Source: JAOUFP01 sp963801505 (GTDB lineage: Bacteria > Nitrospirota > Thermodesulfovibrionia > Thermodesulfovibrionales > UBA6898). Taken from it: a stretch of 64,000 bases of DNA. The DNA is taken from assembly GCA_963801505.1 (NCBI GenBank), contig CAWDEY010000011.1, forward strand, positions 62,001 through 126,000, read 5' to 3'. A model generated the notes under the pieces. That model was not told the origin of the DNA. It saw nothing but the letters and a program-made list of their open reading frames with translations, and ran no database searches. Positions 15,119-24,196 of this stretch are shown piece after piece (positions within the stretch are counted from its first letter, which is position 1; each line of letters begins with the position of its first letter). A program made the translations under genes and the position numbers.

Positions 15119-16656
15119 CAGACATGGCGAATGTCAAGAAAATGACTGCTGTTGCTTCGACCCTGGGAGCAAAATTATACAGGATATGGGTCCCCATCCA
15201 AAGGGTCCTTACATTCAGTCCTGCAGATAATATGGTCGCCCCCCGGAAAAACCTTTCCGCTTCCATAGATAAAGGGAAGATCGCTATAGCATATGGTTCA
15301 AGATTCCTTTCGAAAATAAGCATTAAGGGTATAAGGCAATACTCTTTTGAAGAAGAAAGATATCCCCAGCCGGAAGACCTTTTATCTTCCCTGTCATTGG
15401 CCGTCAATGATTTCAATGCGTCAAGGTCAGACATAACTCTGAGTATACCAAAGGCATGGACGATCATCAGAACAGTTGAATTCCCTGCTACTGTCAAAGA
15501 AAATATCCCGGATGTAATCTCATACGAGCTTGACAGACTCACTCCCTTTACTGCTGCGGAGGCGTTTTTTGATTTCAGAATGCTGGAGGATAAAGTGGAC
15601 CGCATATCCCTCTTGCTTATGGCTGCCAAAACTGACCAGATTAGGCCGTATATAGACCTCCTCAATGAAAACGGCTTTACCGTCAGCAGGATAACAGTCA
15701 ATCTGTCGGCTATAGGCTCCTTATTCAGATATATGGACAAGAAGGCTGAAACCCTTTTTGTGGAAATAGGCAGCAAAGGGTATGAAGGCGGCTTGTTCAG
15801 CAATGGATTACCGGCGCATAATTTTTCAGGTACGCTGACCGGGCTTGATGATAAAGCAAAAACAGAGATGCTGTCAGGAAATATAAAGTCTCTGCTGAAT
15901 ATCTCAATAAATAAAGGCGGGGAGACAAGGATCATTGCGCTTTTCAAAGACAAAAGTGCTGGTTTAAGGGAGTTGCTTATCTCAAGGTTAGGTATGCCTG
16001 TACACCTTATGAGTGAAACGGATATAGGGCTGAGATTACCACTACCGCATAAGGAAATCCCTGCTGCTGCTATTGGAGATGTTATACAGTCCTTAGGGCC
16101 GGAAGCAAACGGGCTGAACCTGCTGAAAAAAGGGCGTCACGAAAAACAGAAAACACCGTTTGCGCTGACAATACTACTCGTGCTCGCAATCGCAGCCATC
16201 TGGATTTTTTATTTGACCGCACCTCTCAAAGTCGAAGAAAAAAAGCTGCAGGAAATATCCGGTCAGATAGAAGCAAAAAAAGAAGAGGCGAGAAAGGTTG
16301 AGGCCCTTAAAAAAGAGGCTGCATCAATCGGTGCAGAGACCGCTTCAGTAAATAATTTTAAAAATAACACTGTCATGACCCTGAATATCATCAGGGAACT
16401 CACGTCAATTCTCCCCAAAAACGCCTGGTTATCAAGGGCCAGGATCACAACAACATCAGTCGATATCGAAGGTTATGCAGGCACAGCAACAGAACTTTTA
16501 CCTAAACTGGAGGCTTCAAAATACTTCAAAAAGGTTGAGTTTGCCTCGCCAACTATCAGGGACCCGAGAATGAATGCCGATAGGTTCAATATAAAGATGG
16601 AGATAGAGGACACGAAAGACGTTGCAGGTGAAAAAATAAAAAATGAAAAGAAATAA
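15115..16656 (+). CDS. gspL: GspL-like protein (PilM-type actin fold fused to PilN-like tail)
   Basis: A 513-residue bitopic protein. The N-terminal part is a PilM/GspL cytoplasmic actin-like domain ('ITLSIPKAWTIIRTVEFPA', 'IPDVISYELDRLTPF', where E-L-x-R-x-x-P-F is the typical EMxxxxPF-like motif). A single membrane helix ('ALTILLVLAIAAIWIFYLTA', about residues 346-367) follows. A coiled segment rich in Lys and Glu and a PilN-like periplasmic ferredoxin fold ('LPKNAWLSRARITTTSVDIE') close the protein. It should couple the GspE ATPase to GspM. The start is GTG 15115, overlapping the gspK stop (GTGA), or ATG 15124. It overlaps gspM by 14 bp. It resembles the combined PilM+PilN arrangement, which some bacteria use as GspL. 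Confidence 0.88.
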   Translation: MTDMANVKKMTAVASTLGAKLYRIWVPIQRVLTFSPADNMVAPRKNLSASIDKGKIAIAYGSRFLSKISIKGIRQYSFEEERYPQPEDLLSSLSLAVNDFNASRSDITLSIPKAWTIIRTVEFPATVKENIPDVISYELDRLTPFTAAEAFFDFRMLEDKVDRISLLLMAAKTDQIRPYIDLLNENGFTVSRITVNLSAIGSLFRYMDKKAETLFVEIGSKGYEGGLFSNGLPAHNFSGTLTGLDDKAKTEMLSGNIKSLLNISINKGGETRIIALFKDKSAGLRELLISRLGMPVHLMSETDIGLRLPLPHKEIPAAAIGDVIQSLGPEANGLNLLKKGRHEKQKTPFALTILLVLAIAAIWIFYLTAPLKVEEKKLQEISGQIEAKKEEARKVEALKKEAASIGAETASVNNFKNNTVMTLNIIRELTSILPKNAWLSRARITTTSVDIEGYAGTATELLPKLEASKYFKKVEFASPTIRDPRMNADRFNIKMEIEDTKDVAGEKIKNEKK

Positions 16657-17194
16657 GACACTTTTTTTTGCGGTCCCGCTGATGCTTGTCCTGTTCTTCG
16701 TCATTGTATATAAGTACGGCTACCTGGACATAAGAGATGAAACGGCTTCTGTAAAGGAAGAACAGGACATCAAGCTTGAACTGCTTCAGAAGTATTTGGT
16801 CCTCATAGCTGAAAAGCCCCTGATAGAAAAACAGATCATGTTATTAAAGGCTGAAAGAAAGTCTGATGATTCAAAACTTATTGAAGGCCAGACCCCTTCC
16901 CTCGCGGCAGCTACACTTCAGGAAATCATCAAAGGGATCATTGTTGAAAAGGGAGGTACGATATCGAGTGAAAGGGTCGGTAAACCCGAGGACCTGGGCA
17001 AGTTCAAGGTCCTGACCGTCAGTATAGACGCTGCACTACCTGACATCGCTGCCCTCAGCGAGATCTTGTATTCAATAGAAACACGCACACCTAACCTTAT
17101 TGTAAAAGAGCTCGATACAAGGGTGAGAAACATCAGGTCACCGAAAGACCTGATGGTAAAAATGGATATATCTGCATTAACAGGCGGGCAATAA
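16643..17194 (+). CDS. gspM: GspM/PilO-like secretion protein
   Basis: A 183-residue protein with one N-terminal membrane helix ('LFFAVPLMLVLFFVIVYKY'), a coiled-coil stretch ('EEQDIKLELLQKYLVLIAEK') and a small alpha/beta domain ('LTVSIDAALPDIAALSEILY'). This is the GspM/PilO layout: inner-membrane anchor, helix, ferredoxin-like fold. It should dimerise with GspL. It overlaps gspL by 14 bp and ends one base before the GTG of the next gene. Assignment relies on topology and operon position, since this family diverges strongly. Confidence 0.8.
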   Translation: MKRNKTLFFAVPLMLVLFFVIVYKYGYLDIRDETASVKEEQDIKLELLQKYLVLIAEKPLIEKQIMLLKAERKSDDSKLIEGQTPSLAAATLQEIIKGIIVEKGGTISSERVGKPEDLGKFKVLTVSIDAALPDIAALSEILYSIETRTPNLIVKELDTRVRNIRSPKDLMVKMDISALTGGQ

Positions 17195-17195
17195 G

Positions 17196-17942
17196 GTGAA
17201 CAGGGCAAGGTATTTACTAGGTAATATAAATCTGATCAATATAATGCTGACAGGGGTCCTCATTTTTCTTGTCAATTATATGCTGCTGCCTTTTTTGAAT
17301 AAAAGCATGCAATTCACTTTCCCGGTGATAAAGAAACATGAGGCGATCAACGCCGTCAGCGGCAAGAAACCGGACCAGACAAAGACGCCGTCTCCTTTGG
17401 ACTACGTGATCATAACAGAGCAGAATATTTTTCATCCCGCAAGAAAAATACCTGTTGAAATAAAGGAGGCACAGCCCCTCCCAAAACCTGACTTTGTACT
17501 CTACGGAACACTGATATCAGATGACATAAACATCGCATATATAGAAGATAAGAACTCTCCTGTCAAATCTCCCGGGAGAGGAGAAAGACAGACCCCGCTG
17601 AAACTGGGAGAGTCCATGAGCGGCTTTACCCTGAAAGAGTTAAGCGAGGACCGGGCAGTCATGGCGAGAGGCGATGAGCGGGTGACCGTTTACCTGGTTG
17701 ATCCGCAAAAACCAAAGGAAAGGGGTGTGACTGCGACGGCTTCCTCACCCGTTGCCCAGGCTAATCGGTTCGGACCAACAACCCCTTCTCGGGGAGCCTC
17801 TCAACAGATAACTGCACCGACTACGTCTTCAGGAGAAACTGCGCCAAGGCTCCCTCCTTCTGCGGAAGCTAGGGAGGCTACAAGACAGAAATTTATGGAT
17901 TTATTCCAAAGCAGATTTAAAAAACCGGGCACGTCAGACTAA
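17196..17942 (+). CDS. gspC: GspC-like (type II secretion C/N) inner-membrane protein
   Basis: A 248-residue bitopic protein starting with GTG. The N-terminal helix is 'LINIMLTGVLIFLVNYMLL'. A linker follows, then 'VITEQNIFHP', which resembles the 'I..rNLF' motif at the start of the GspC homology region, and 'DFVLYGTLISDDINIAYIED', its beta-strand core that contacts the N0 domain of GspD. 'LKLGESMSGFTLKEL' continues this domain. The last 80 residues are Pro/Thr/Ser-rich and lack a PDZ domain. It is last in the operon; in the classical order gspC comes first. It links the inner-membrane platform to the secretin, encoded 24 kb away. GspN/PilP-like is the alternative name. Confidence 0.75.
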   Translation: MNRARYLLGNINLINIMLTGVLIFLVNYMLLPFLNKSMQFTFPVIKKHEAINAVSGKKPDQTKTPSPLDYVIITEQNIFHPARKIPVEIKEAQPLPKPDFVLYGTLISDDINIAYIEDKNSPVKSPGRGERQTPLKLGESMSGFTLKELSEDRAVMARGDERVTVYLVDPQKPKERGVTATASSPVAQANRFGPTTPSRGASQQITAPTTSSGETAPRLPPSAEAREATRQKFMDLFQSRFKKPGTSD

Positions 17943-17945
17943 GAA

Positions 17946-17968
17946 GGAAGACAGCCTTTCTGTCTTCC
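17946..17968 (+). terminator. Hairpin after the gsp operon
   Basis: GGAAGACAG (17946-17954) pairs perfectly with CTGTCTTCC (17960-17968) around a 5-nt loop, 4 bp after the last T2SS gene. No clean T-run follows, so it may be a weak terminator or an mRNA 3' protector. It lies between two convergent genes. Confidence 0.5.
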
Positions 17969-18001
17969 CTCTGTCTAATTGACAAAAACTCAGAAGTACT
18001 T

Positions 18002-18301
18002 CTAGCAACTAAACCAGTTATAGCCGTCCTCGGAACAGTACCAGAATCCGTCCCAGGTCAGATACACCTGCAAATAATAGGTATCCGGCAAGCCGGCGGA
18101 GTCCAGGGCTGTTGCGTAGGCATTGCCATCACTGGCATAAGTGACTACCAGACTATCAACACCGTCAAAATCATAATACGGCCAAAACTCTACATAATCG
18201 CCGTTGGGGTAACTCGCTGACGCAATAGCAGCCTGACTCGTCTGAGCAAAAGCAAATATCATCAGTACTGCTACAAAAATAAGGGGTAATATTCTTTTCA
18301 T
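18002..18301 (-). CDS. Small secreted hypothetical protein
   Basis: A 99-residue protein with a clear signal peptide ('MKRILPLIFVAVLMIFAFA', cleavage near 'SQA|AIAS'). The mature part of about 75 residues is rich in Tyr, Trp and Asp ('YVEFWPYYDFDG', 'YLQVYLTWDGFWYC') and ends with two Cys ('YCSEDGYNWFSC'), possibly a disulfide. No family is recognised. It is convergent with the T2SS operon and might be a periplasmic or exported protein. The ATG is preceded by a GGAG ribosome-binding site. Aromatic-rich short strands suggest a small beta-sheet domain, which is inference. Confidence 0.7.
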   Translation of the reverse strand: MKRILPLIFVAVLMIFAFAQTSQAAIASASYPNGDYVEFWPYYDFDGVDSLVVTYASDGNAYATALDSAGLPDTYYLQVYLTWDGFWYCSEDGYNWFSC

Positions 18302-18420
18302 TTTTTCATCTCCTTTGTTTTGCTATTTTTTTAACTGAACTGTCCTTCCAAAAAAAAGATAACACCAGACTCAGGGTAAAATGCTCACCTCCTTCCACTA
18401 CTGAATCTCATATACATCTG

Positions 18421-18545
18421 AGGCTCTTGCAAAAGTCTCCGTTTGTCACCCTGAGACTGGTAAGACCTGGTCCCTGATTTCGTTATATGGTCCGACAAGT
18501 TCACCATGACATAATCAGCCCTTTTTTGACTTTCGCAAAAGGCCC
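18421..18545. repeat. MITE-like element with TTGCAAAAGTC inverted ends
   Basis: AGGCTCTTGCAAAAGTC at 18421-18437 is mirrored by GACTTTCGCAAAAGGCCC at 18528-18545, giving roughly 16-bp imperfect terminal inverted repeats around a 90-bp core with no ORF. The core holds 'TGTCACCCTGAGAC'-like text common in dispersed repeats. It fills much of the 341-bp gap 18302-18642, in which I see no gene; the remainder is AT-rich and carries the promoter side of the small secreted protein. Confidence 0.55.
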
Positions 18546-18587
18546 ATCTGATTTTTCATTTTCTCACGTTTATCAGTTCTTTTCAAT

Positions 18588-18618
18588 AAAAAAATGCCCT
18601 AATGAAAGCCATCAGGCA
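18588..18618 (-). terminator. Intrinsic terminator of the PIG-L gene
   Basis: On the minus strand a hairpin with arms TGCCTGATG and CATTAGGGCA (one mismatch or bulge) is followed by seven T residues. It lies 25 bp beyond the stop codon of the deacetylase gene, the expected place for rho-independent termination. Confidence 0.65.
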
Positions 18619-18642
18619 CCGTATAACAAACGGACACCATGT

Positions 18643-19311
18643 TCAGCTCATCGCGGGGAAGTCCTTGTATGACAGATAATCACAGATTCCTGCAAGGTCC
18701 GCATCTTTCTCAACCATATAGAACGCTTCATAATAGCCCTCTTTCTGCATAAAGATGGAGCGCTGTGCGTTAAGTCCGAGGACAGCGTGGACATATATTT
18801 CGGGTTTACCGTAAAGGCTTGTATGATAATTCAGAATTGTCTTCCTCTTGAGGTCAACTACACCCGTAATATCAACAAGATAATTGAACCTCAGGGTCGA
18901 ATAGACCTCATAAAAGGCCAGCTTGAACGTCTGAAAATCATTCAATAATCTCAATGCGATCCGGGACGTTGCTATATGGTCGGCATGATAGTCTATAGGC
19001 GAGGGCGAAAAGACCATGTCCGGTTTTCTTTGCTCTATGACCTCAGATAATTTCCTGTAGATATTTTCTTTGTGCGCGTCAATCTCTCCATCAGGAAAGT
19101 CAAGAAACAACCTTTCTCTGAATCCGAGCATTCCGGAGGCCCTCACTGCCTCTTCCTTCCGTTTTACCTCGATCTCACGCGAGGGGTCCCCGTACAACCG
19201 CTCTCCACTGGTCAGGAAAGTGATCAATGAGGAGACATCCTTATTGAGTATTTGCAGAAGTGTACCCGCGCACCCGAGCGCTTCGTCATCGGGATGAGGT
19301 GCAAAAACCAT
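18643..19311 (-). CDS. PIG-L family (LmbE-like) N-deacetylase
   Basis: A 222-residue zinc-dependent deacetylase fold. 'VFAPHPDDEALGCAGTLL' carries the A-H-P-D-D-E metal/catalytic motif, here P-H-P-D-D-E, and 'SPIDYHADHIATSRIAL' supplies the H-x-D-H third ligand. Family members remove N-acetyl from GlcNAc-type sugars. The neighbouring methyltransferase and GT2 genes suggest a sugar or lipid-linked sugar substrate. The ATG start leaves only two residues before the conserved block. The upstream in-frame text 'GVIYSLGFPEVKEV' looks protein-like but has no ATG/GTG/TTG start, so a missed start or lost base is possible. A terminator follows. Confidence 0.9.
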   Translation of the reverse strand: MVFAPHPDDEALGCAGTLLQILNKDVSSLITFLTSGERLYGDPSREIEVKRKEEAVRASGMLGFRERLFLDFPDGEIDAHKENIYRKLSEVIEQRKPDMVFSPSPIDYHADHIATSRIALRLLNDFQTFKLAFYEVYSTLRFNYLVDITGVVDLKRKTILNYHTSLYGKPEIYVHAVLGLNAQRSIFMQKEGYYEAFYMVEKDADLAGICDYLSYKDFPAMS

Positions 19312-19498
19312 TACCTCTTTTACTTCGGGAAAACCAAGGCTATAAATAACGCCTCCATATCCTGCTGTTCATAGATCGTTTTCCTATCGGTTTTTTAGAG
19401 CATATATTAATTCAGTCGTACTTCTTTAAATCAGTGCCATTAAAACGTTCAGCCATAGTTTATCACAGCAGCAGTATTTTTTTCGTATCTCAGACTCG

Positions 19499-20041
19499 TT
19501 ATTTTTCGAAGACAAAAAGATTGTTCAATCCCATCTGAAATGTCTTGTGATGCCGAAGTGTAAATCCGTTCCCGCTGAGGCAACGGACCGTATCGCCTGC
19601 AGGAAAATGATCGTGCTCCTCCAAAGACATACCATCAACAAGCTTCATTTGTACCAGAACCCGAAGGATTTTATCCACCGCGTTGTCCGGGACAGTGAGT
19701 ACAATTTTTCCATGAAGTGACAACACACGGTAGGCCTCCCTTACAATTGGCTCCCGCAATGAAGAAAGGTGTTCAAAAACAGCGAGCATAGTTACAACAT
19801 CAAAGGAGTCCTCAGGGAAGGGAAGGCGTTCAGTGAAGCAGGATTTAATAAGTTCAATTTTGCCGTCTACCCTGTCTTCGATCAGCGGGTCGATACAGAC
19901 ACCTCTCGATATCCGGTGAGATACAAGGTTGAGAAAAGAACCATCGAAGCCGCCGATATCGAGGAGTCGTGATCCATCAGGAACATAACGCTCGGCCATC
20001 CTGTATCTCCATCCTCTTAAAAACCGATCAAGTGTTTTCAT
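19499..20041 (-). CDS. Class I SAM-dependent methyltransferase
   Basis: A 180-residue Methyltransf_11-type enzyme. 'RLLDIGGFDGSFLNLV' is motif I for SAM binding, 'GVCIDPL' the acidic post-I strand, 'PFPEDSFDVVTMLAVFEHLS' motif IV, 'VLSLHGKIVLTVPD' motif V/VI. The acceptor is unknown; similar small enzymes methylate sugars or lipids in surface glycan loci. Its start overlaps the end of the upstream GT2 gene by 14 bp, so the two are co-transcribed and probably act together. Length is short but complete for the family. Confidence 0.88.
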   Translation of the reverse strand: MKTLDRFLRGWRYRMAERYVPDGSRLLDIGGFDGSFLNLVSHRISRGVCIDPLIEDRVDGKIELIKSCFTERLPFPEDSFDVVTMLAVFEHLSSLREPIVREAYRVLSLHGKIVLTVPDNAVDKILRVLVQMKLVDGMSLEEHDHFPAGDTVRCLSGNGFTLRHHKTFQMGLNNLFVFEK

Positions 20042-21227
20042 ACGGAGAGTTCTCGATACCTTTACACAAGGTTTTGTCCCGGACTCTGGTCTTCAGGAAC
20101 AACACGGAAAGCATGAATCCGTTCACTATCCCCTGGACCGATATTGCAATCAAAGTCAGGGCAGGGATTACCCTTCTCATTGTCACCTGGTAATTCAGGG
20201 CCGGGAAGCCGGCTTCGTACCACTTCCAGATCACATGCGTCAGGACTCCAAGCCCTGTAAGCCCCATTATAAGCGAAACTATCAGCAGTTTTTCCAGGGT
20301 GAGCCGCCTGATGGTCCTGTCAAATTTTTCATCGTAGGGAAGTATTCCCGCGATATACGTGTAGAGTTTTGCAAAGATACCGGCAAACAGCATCTGCCCC
20401 CCCAGTAAAACCATAAAAGACATTACCAGAAGAGAATGCACATCAAGGGTTGCGCCCCCTATCCGGACCATCCCCTGCATCAAAATGCCTTCCCCCAAAG
20501 CTCCAAAAAACATGAAAATCAGCCCGGGAATGATAAAGAGCCATTTTGGCGAATGCAAAAGCATAAATCTCAAGTGTCGCCACCCATCGCGCCAGGGCCG
20601 CAAATGAGGTGGACGACCCCTGCCGTCCCTGTACAGGGTTATCGGGACCTCCGTCATTTTCAGTCCTGACAATTCCGCCTTGATAATCATCTCCGACGCC
20701 CATTCCATACCCAGGGTAACAAGCCCCAGGTCCAGGATGCTGGTTCTCTTGAAAGCCCTCATCCCACAGTGGAAGTCGCTCAGCCCTATACCGAAAAGCA
20801 CCTTGCCGACCATGGTCAATAAAGGATTTCCAAGATATCTGTTGAGAAAAGGCATCGCCGCAGGCATAATCCTGCCCTTTAACCTTGTCCCCATACATAC
20901 CTCATATCCTTCACGCAGACGGTTTATCATCGGCATGGCTTCATCAAAGTGGTAACTGTCATCACCGTCGCCCATCAGGATATATTCCCCAAAGGCATGT
21001 TCTATCCCATACTGGAGGGCTGCGCCGTAACCCCGCACCCGGCATTCAATGGTCCGTGCGCCAAGGCTCCCGGCCAACTCTAAACTACCATCGGTTGAAC
21101 CATTATCAGAGATGAGTATCTCCCCTTCAATATTATTGTCTTTAAGAAGTTTCTGAGCCCGCATGATACAGGTCCCGATTGTCTTCACCTCGTTTAAACA
21201 CGGCATCAGAATTGTAAGTTCCTTCAT
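20028..21227 (-). CDS. GT2 (dolichol-phosphate-mannose-synthase-like) with membrane tail
   Basis: ATG at 21227 starts 'KELTILMPCLNEVKTIGTC', the GT-A domain. 'ILISDNGSTDGSLELAGSLG', 'MGDGDDSYHFDEA' (D-x-D) and 'GIGLSDFHCGMRAF' are typical of DPMS/GtrB-like polyprenyl-phosphate glycosyltransferases. The last third has about four membrane helices ('WLFIIPGLIFMFFGALGEG', 'LLVMSFMVLLGGQMLFAG'). The likely product is a polyprenyl-phosphate-linked sugar that feeds a GT-C enzyme; the adjacent GT-C-like gene fits this. The frame extends upstream to 21383, but that part lies inside the neighbouring gene and is not conserved. The start codon overlaps that gene's stop (TGATG). Confidence 0.9.
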   Translation of the reverse strand: MKELTILMPCLNEVKTIGTCIMRAQKLLKDNNIEGEILISDNGSTDGSLELAGSLGARTIECRVRGYGAALQYGIEHAFGEYILMGDGDDSYHFDEAMPMINRLREGYEVCMGTRLKGRIMPAAMPFLNRYLGNPLLTMVGKVLFGIGLSDFHCGMRAFKRTSILDLGLVTLGMEWASEMIIKAELSGLKMTEVPITLYRDGRGRPPHLRPWRDGWRHLRFMLLHSPKWLFIIPGLIFMFFGALGEGILMQGMVRIGGATLDVHSLLVMSFMVLLGGQMLFAGIFAKLYTYIAGILPYDEKFDRTIRRLTLEKLLIVSLIMGLTGLGVLTHVIWKWYEAGFPALNYQVTMRRVIPALTLIAISVQGIVNGFMLSVLFLKTRVRDKTLCKGIENSPYENT

Positions 21228-23000
21228 CACACCTGCCTGTTCCAAAAAGGTATTTTGTGCAGCTTGGGTATCAAGACCATGGCTATAAATATTACTACCA
21301 GGGGATGGGCCGGCGCAAGATAATTGGGAAGAATTCCGGGAAAAGAAGTCACATGGATCAGCGAAAGAACAATCAATCTGCATATGACCGCAATGAGGGC
21401 AAAACTTGCGATTATCCTGGAACTCCCCACAGGCCCACCTCTGAATACTCCCAGTACATCAATAAGATAAACAACAAGCGCAAGGACAGCAAAAACAGGG
21501 ACAAGAAAACGGTAGATGTCTGCAATCAGCCCAAGGGCCTTTATCTTGATTTCGTCTCCGCCTGGACTTAAGGCCCGCCCTCTGACCGCAAATTCAGAAG
21601 GCGCAAGACGCTCATGCGTAATGTCACTGAATAACTTCAACGCCCCGGCATCTCCGTAACTTTGTACAGGTTTGACGTCGAACCCCTCGAACATTACCAG
21701 GGAGAAAGCCCCAAAAACAAGACGTCTTCAAAAAAGGGTAATCATATTCACGATGCCAGGGGGGCATAAGAGAGGCCCTTTCAGGTCCGCAAGCAAGTCT
21801 CCCTTCAGCGCACGCTGTATTGACTTCCGCTGCAAGCCTGCTGTAATACTCCAGTGAGGTCTTACCGGACGTGTAATGACCCGCTGAGGCCACAGCTTCG
21901 CGAAACGCCCATACAAACAGGTCAGCATGAATATCGCCGATATCGTCATAAAAGACCTTTTTCCATATTCCACTTGCATCCATGTTTAAATACATATCGA
22001 ACTTACGGGCCATTGCAGGGTCTCTCTTACAGGCCTCTCTTGTCTCCCTGAGCATGTTGCTCCAAATCTTCCCTGGTTCCCCTGCCAGATAAGGCTTTAG
22101 CTCTGCAAATGCAGGACTGACTTCGTACAGTCGTTCCCGCACATCCTCCGGCACAGGCACAGTCGGCTTCCAATCTTTGTGTTTTACGCGAAGCAATGCC
22201 CCATATGCTGCAAGAAATTCCGGGGATTTCATCTCTGTGACAGCAGTAACTCCATACCTGATACTGTTGAGTATTGCCACAGAACCGACAACAAGCAGCA
22301 TAATCAACAGAGGGACAAAAAGCAGTGAGATCCTTTTCCAGTCGCGAGGAGTAGCTTTTGCAACCGAGATAACAGCTGCGCCTGCAATAAAGACAATTCC
22401 CGGAACAATCCAGAGGCCTTCCTCACGGGTAAGCCAGAGAAAAGAAAGCGAAAAACCAAGACCAGTTGCCCAGATTGCAGCGGTCGTAAAAGGCCCCTTG
22501 ATCCGGACAAGCAATCCAGCTGCACAGGCAAATACAATTATAGTGAGCGCAGGGTATATCCCCTCACGTATGACCTGTGTCATAACACCACTTGCATAAC
22601 TCATGGGATTGAAAAGCAGCACCAGGAAGACAAAGACCATTTTCCAATTGTCCGGCAACAAAGGCTTCACCGCAATCACGAATAATGCACAGGCAGCAGC
22701 ATAGAGAATATGTTGTGCCAAAAGAAGCGGTATTCCCGATGCAGATACCATAGCTATCCATATGGGATAGAAAGGACCTTTAGCCAGCACGGTATTGTTA
22801 TACGGCCCAAGCCAATTTCCACGAAGCAACTCCTTTGCAATGTTAATAAAAAGTCGGTCGTCATACACCGCACCGCCAAGGGCGGTCAGACGTTGTGAAT
22901 TTACCAGCCATAACTTAAAGAGTACAAGGGAAATGCAGAAAATATACAGTATAAGCCTGCTGTCTGGTCCCTGATGTTTTCTCTGAAAAATCTTCAACAT
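21227..23000 (-). pseudogene. GT-C-like multi-membrane glycosyltransferase (one frameshift)
   Basis: Two overlapping minus-strand frames make one protein of about 590 residues. The first (23000 to about 21725) has many membrane helices and 'GGAVYDDRLFINIAKELLRG', an acidic loop after helix 1 as in GT-C (ArnT/GT39-like) enzymes. The second (to 21227) continues with helices and ends 'LHKIPFWNRQV'. The join lies around 21721-21735, after 'HREYDYPFLK' in frame one and before 'RLVFGAFSLVMFEGFDVKP' in frame two; one extra base explains it. A sugar transfer from the polyprenyl-linked donor made by the neighbouring GT2 is plausible. Given how complete both halves are, a sequencing indel is likelier than decay. 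Confidence 0.75.
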
Positions 23001-23074
23001 ATCATGCCTGTCCTGCTTCGTCCGCCAATCGTCTTATCCTCCGCTCCGGACCCGGGAGAACCGGGACTTGAGCT

Positions 23075-24196
23075 TCAACATTCTTGTTTCAAATAACAGA
23101 TACGACAACGAAGCAAGGCTATCGTCATAGAAATACTGAGACAGTAGAGGAACAGATTAAAGAAAAAACCGTCATGTCCTCCATTGAATAGTTTTTTTAG
23201 AAGAACCAGAGAGATGACTATTGCCAGTGGATGATACATATACAGACCGTAGGAGATTCTTCCCAGGTAAACAAACGGCTGACGTTCCAGCTTAACAATC
23301 GAGTAGCTGTTAGATGAAACGTTTAGAATTATGATGCAAAAGAGGACCGAATAGAATTCATGATTACAATAGGGAATATTGATGCCCTTATATATCAACA
23401 GGGTTGTCAGTATTAATGTCACCAACTGCACGTCTCTCCTATATAAAATGTCGAGCACCGACTTTTTTTTGAAAAACAAAAGGAAAGCCCCTATTCCTCC
23501 GATAGCCATACAACTAATCCGCAAGGACCCAAAGTATTCTGTCAGGACCTTCAGGAAAGAAGGAATCTCCGTGTGATGCCCCTGTTCCGGGAAGAAGGAC
23601 AGAAGAATACTCAGACTATTCGTGATCATTACAAGAGCGAAAACTATGGCAAAGAGCACCAGGAGATATTTGCGCGTATATTTTATTAAAATCGGCCAGA
23701 TCAGATAAAACTGCTCTTCGACACCGATGGACCAGGTCTGCGAAACATAGGGAACAGGCGGAAAAACAATCCCTGCAATATTCGGCAATACAGCAAGAAA
23801 GAGGACCAGTTTCGTTTCAAAATTATCATGAATCGCAGCAGTATATTTCGGAACAGATAGCACTCCTATCGCCGGAAAAATAAAAAAACCCAGCAAAACT
23901 ATAAGAAAATAGAGCGGCCATATGCGCAGAATCCGTCTCATATAAAATTGCCTTATGGAAATGTCACCGAAGTTGTTCTTCTCAGTAAGCAACAAAAATG
24001 TGATAAGAAATCCGCTCAAAACAAAGAAAAGGGTCACGCTCAATGTGCCCGGATAGTTGATGAAAGGCCTCTCCCAGTAATCAATAAAGCCAAAAACTTT
24101 TTTTATCAGTTCGATGTGGGCGACAATGACAAAAAAGGCTGCAATAAATCTTAAACCGTTTAATCCGGGAAGGTATACCGATTTCTTTTCGTTCAT
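23075..24196 (-). CDS. Acyltransferase family 3 (OafA/YrhL-like O-acetyltransferase)
   Basis: A 373-residue integral membrane protein with about 10 helices. 'LPGLNGLRFIAAFFVIVAHI' contains the R-x-x-A...H start typical of family 3, with the catalytic-type His. 'FFVLSGFLITFLL' and 'FYMRRILRIWPLYFLI' (R-R-x-x-R-x-x-P) are the next signature blocks, and 'WSIGVEEQFYLIWPIL' is the E-x-Q-F-Y motif. These enzymes acetylate sugars of O-antigen or EPS on the membrane. The C-terminus is shorter than in OafA and lacks an SGNH domain. ATG start; it ends about 75 bp before the GT-C-like gene on the same strand. Confidence 0.93.
   Translation of the reverse strand: MNEKKSVYLPGLNGLRFIAAFFVIVAHIELIKKVFGFIDYWERPFINYPGTLSVTLFFVLSGFLITFLLLTEKNNFGDISIRQFYMRRILRIWPLYFLIVLLGFFIFPAIGVLSVPKYTAAIHDNFETKLVLFLAVLPNIAGIVFPPVPYVSQTWSIGVEEQFYLIWPILIKYTRKYLLVLFAIVFALVMITNSLSILLSFFPEQGHHTEIPSFLKVLTEYFGSLRISCMAIGGIGAFLLFFKKKSVLDILYRRDVQLVTLILTTLLIYKGINIPYCNHEFYSVLFCIIILNVSSNSYSIVKLERQPFVYLGRISYGLYMYHPLAIVISLVLLKKLFNGGHDGFFFNLFLYCLSISMTIALLRCRICYLKQEC

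Noticed and set aside
21228..21383. Long N-terminus of the GT2 at 20-21.2 kb
   Set aside because: Residues before 'KELTILMPCLNE' are the other frame of the GT-C-like gene and lack conservation; the ATG at 21227 overlaps that gene's stop neatly.
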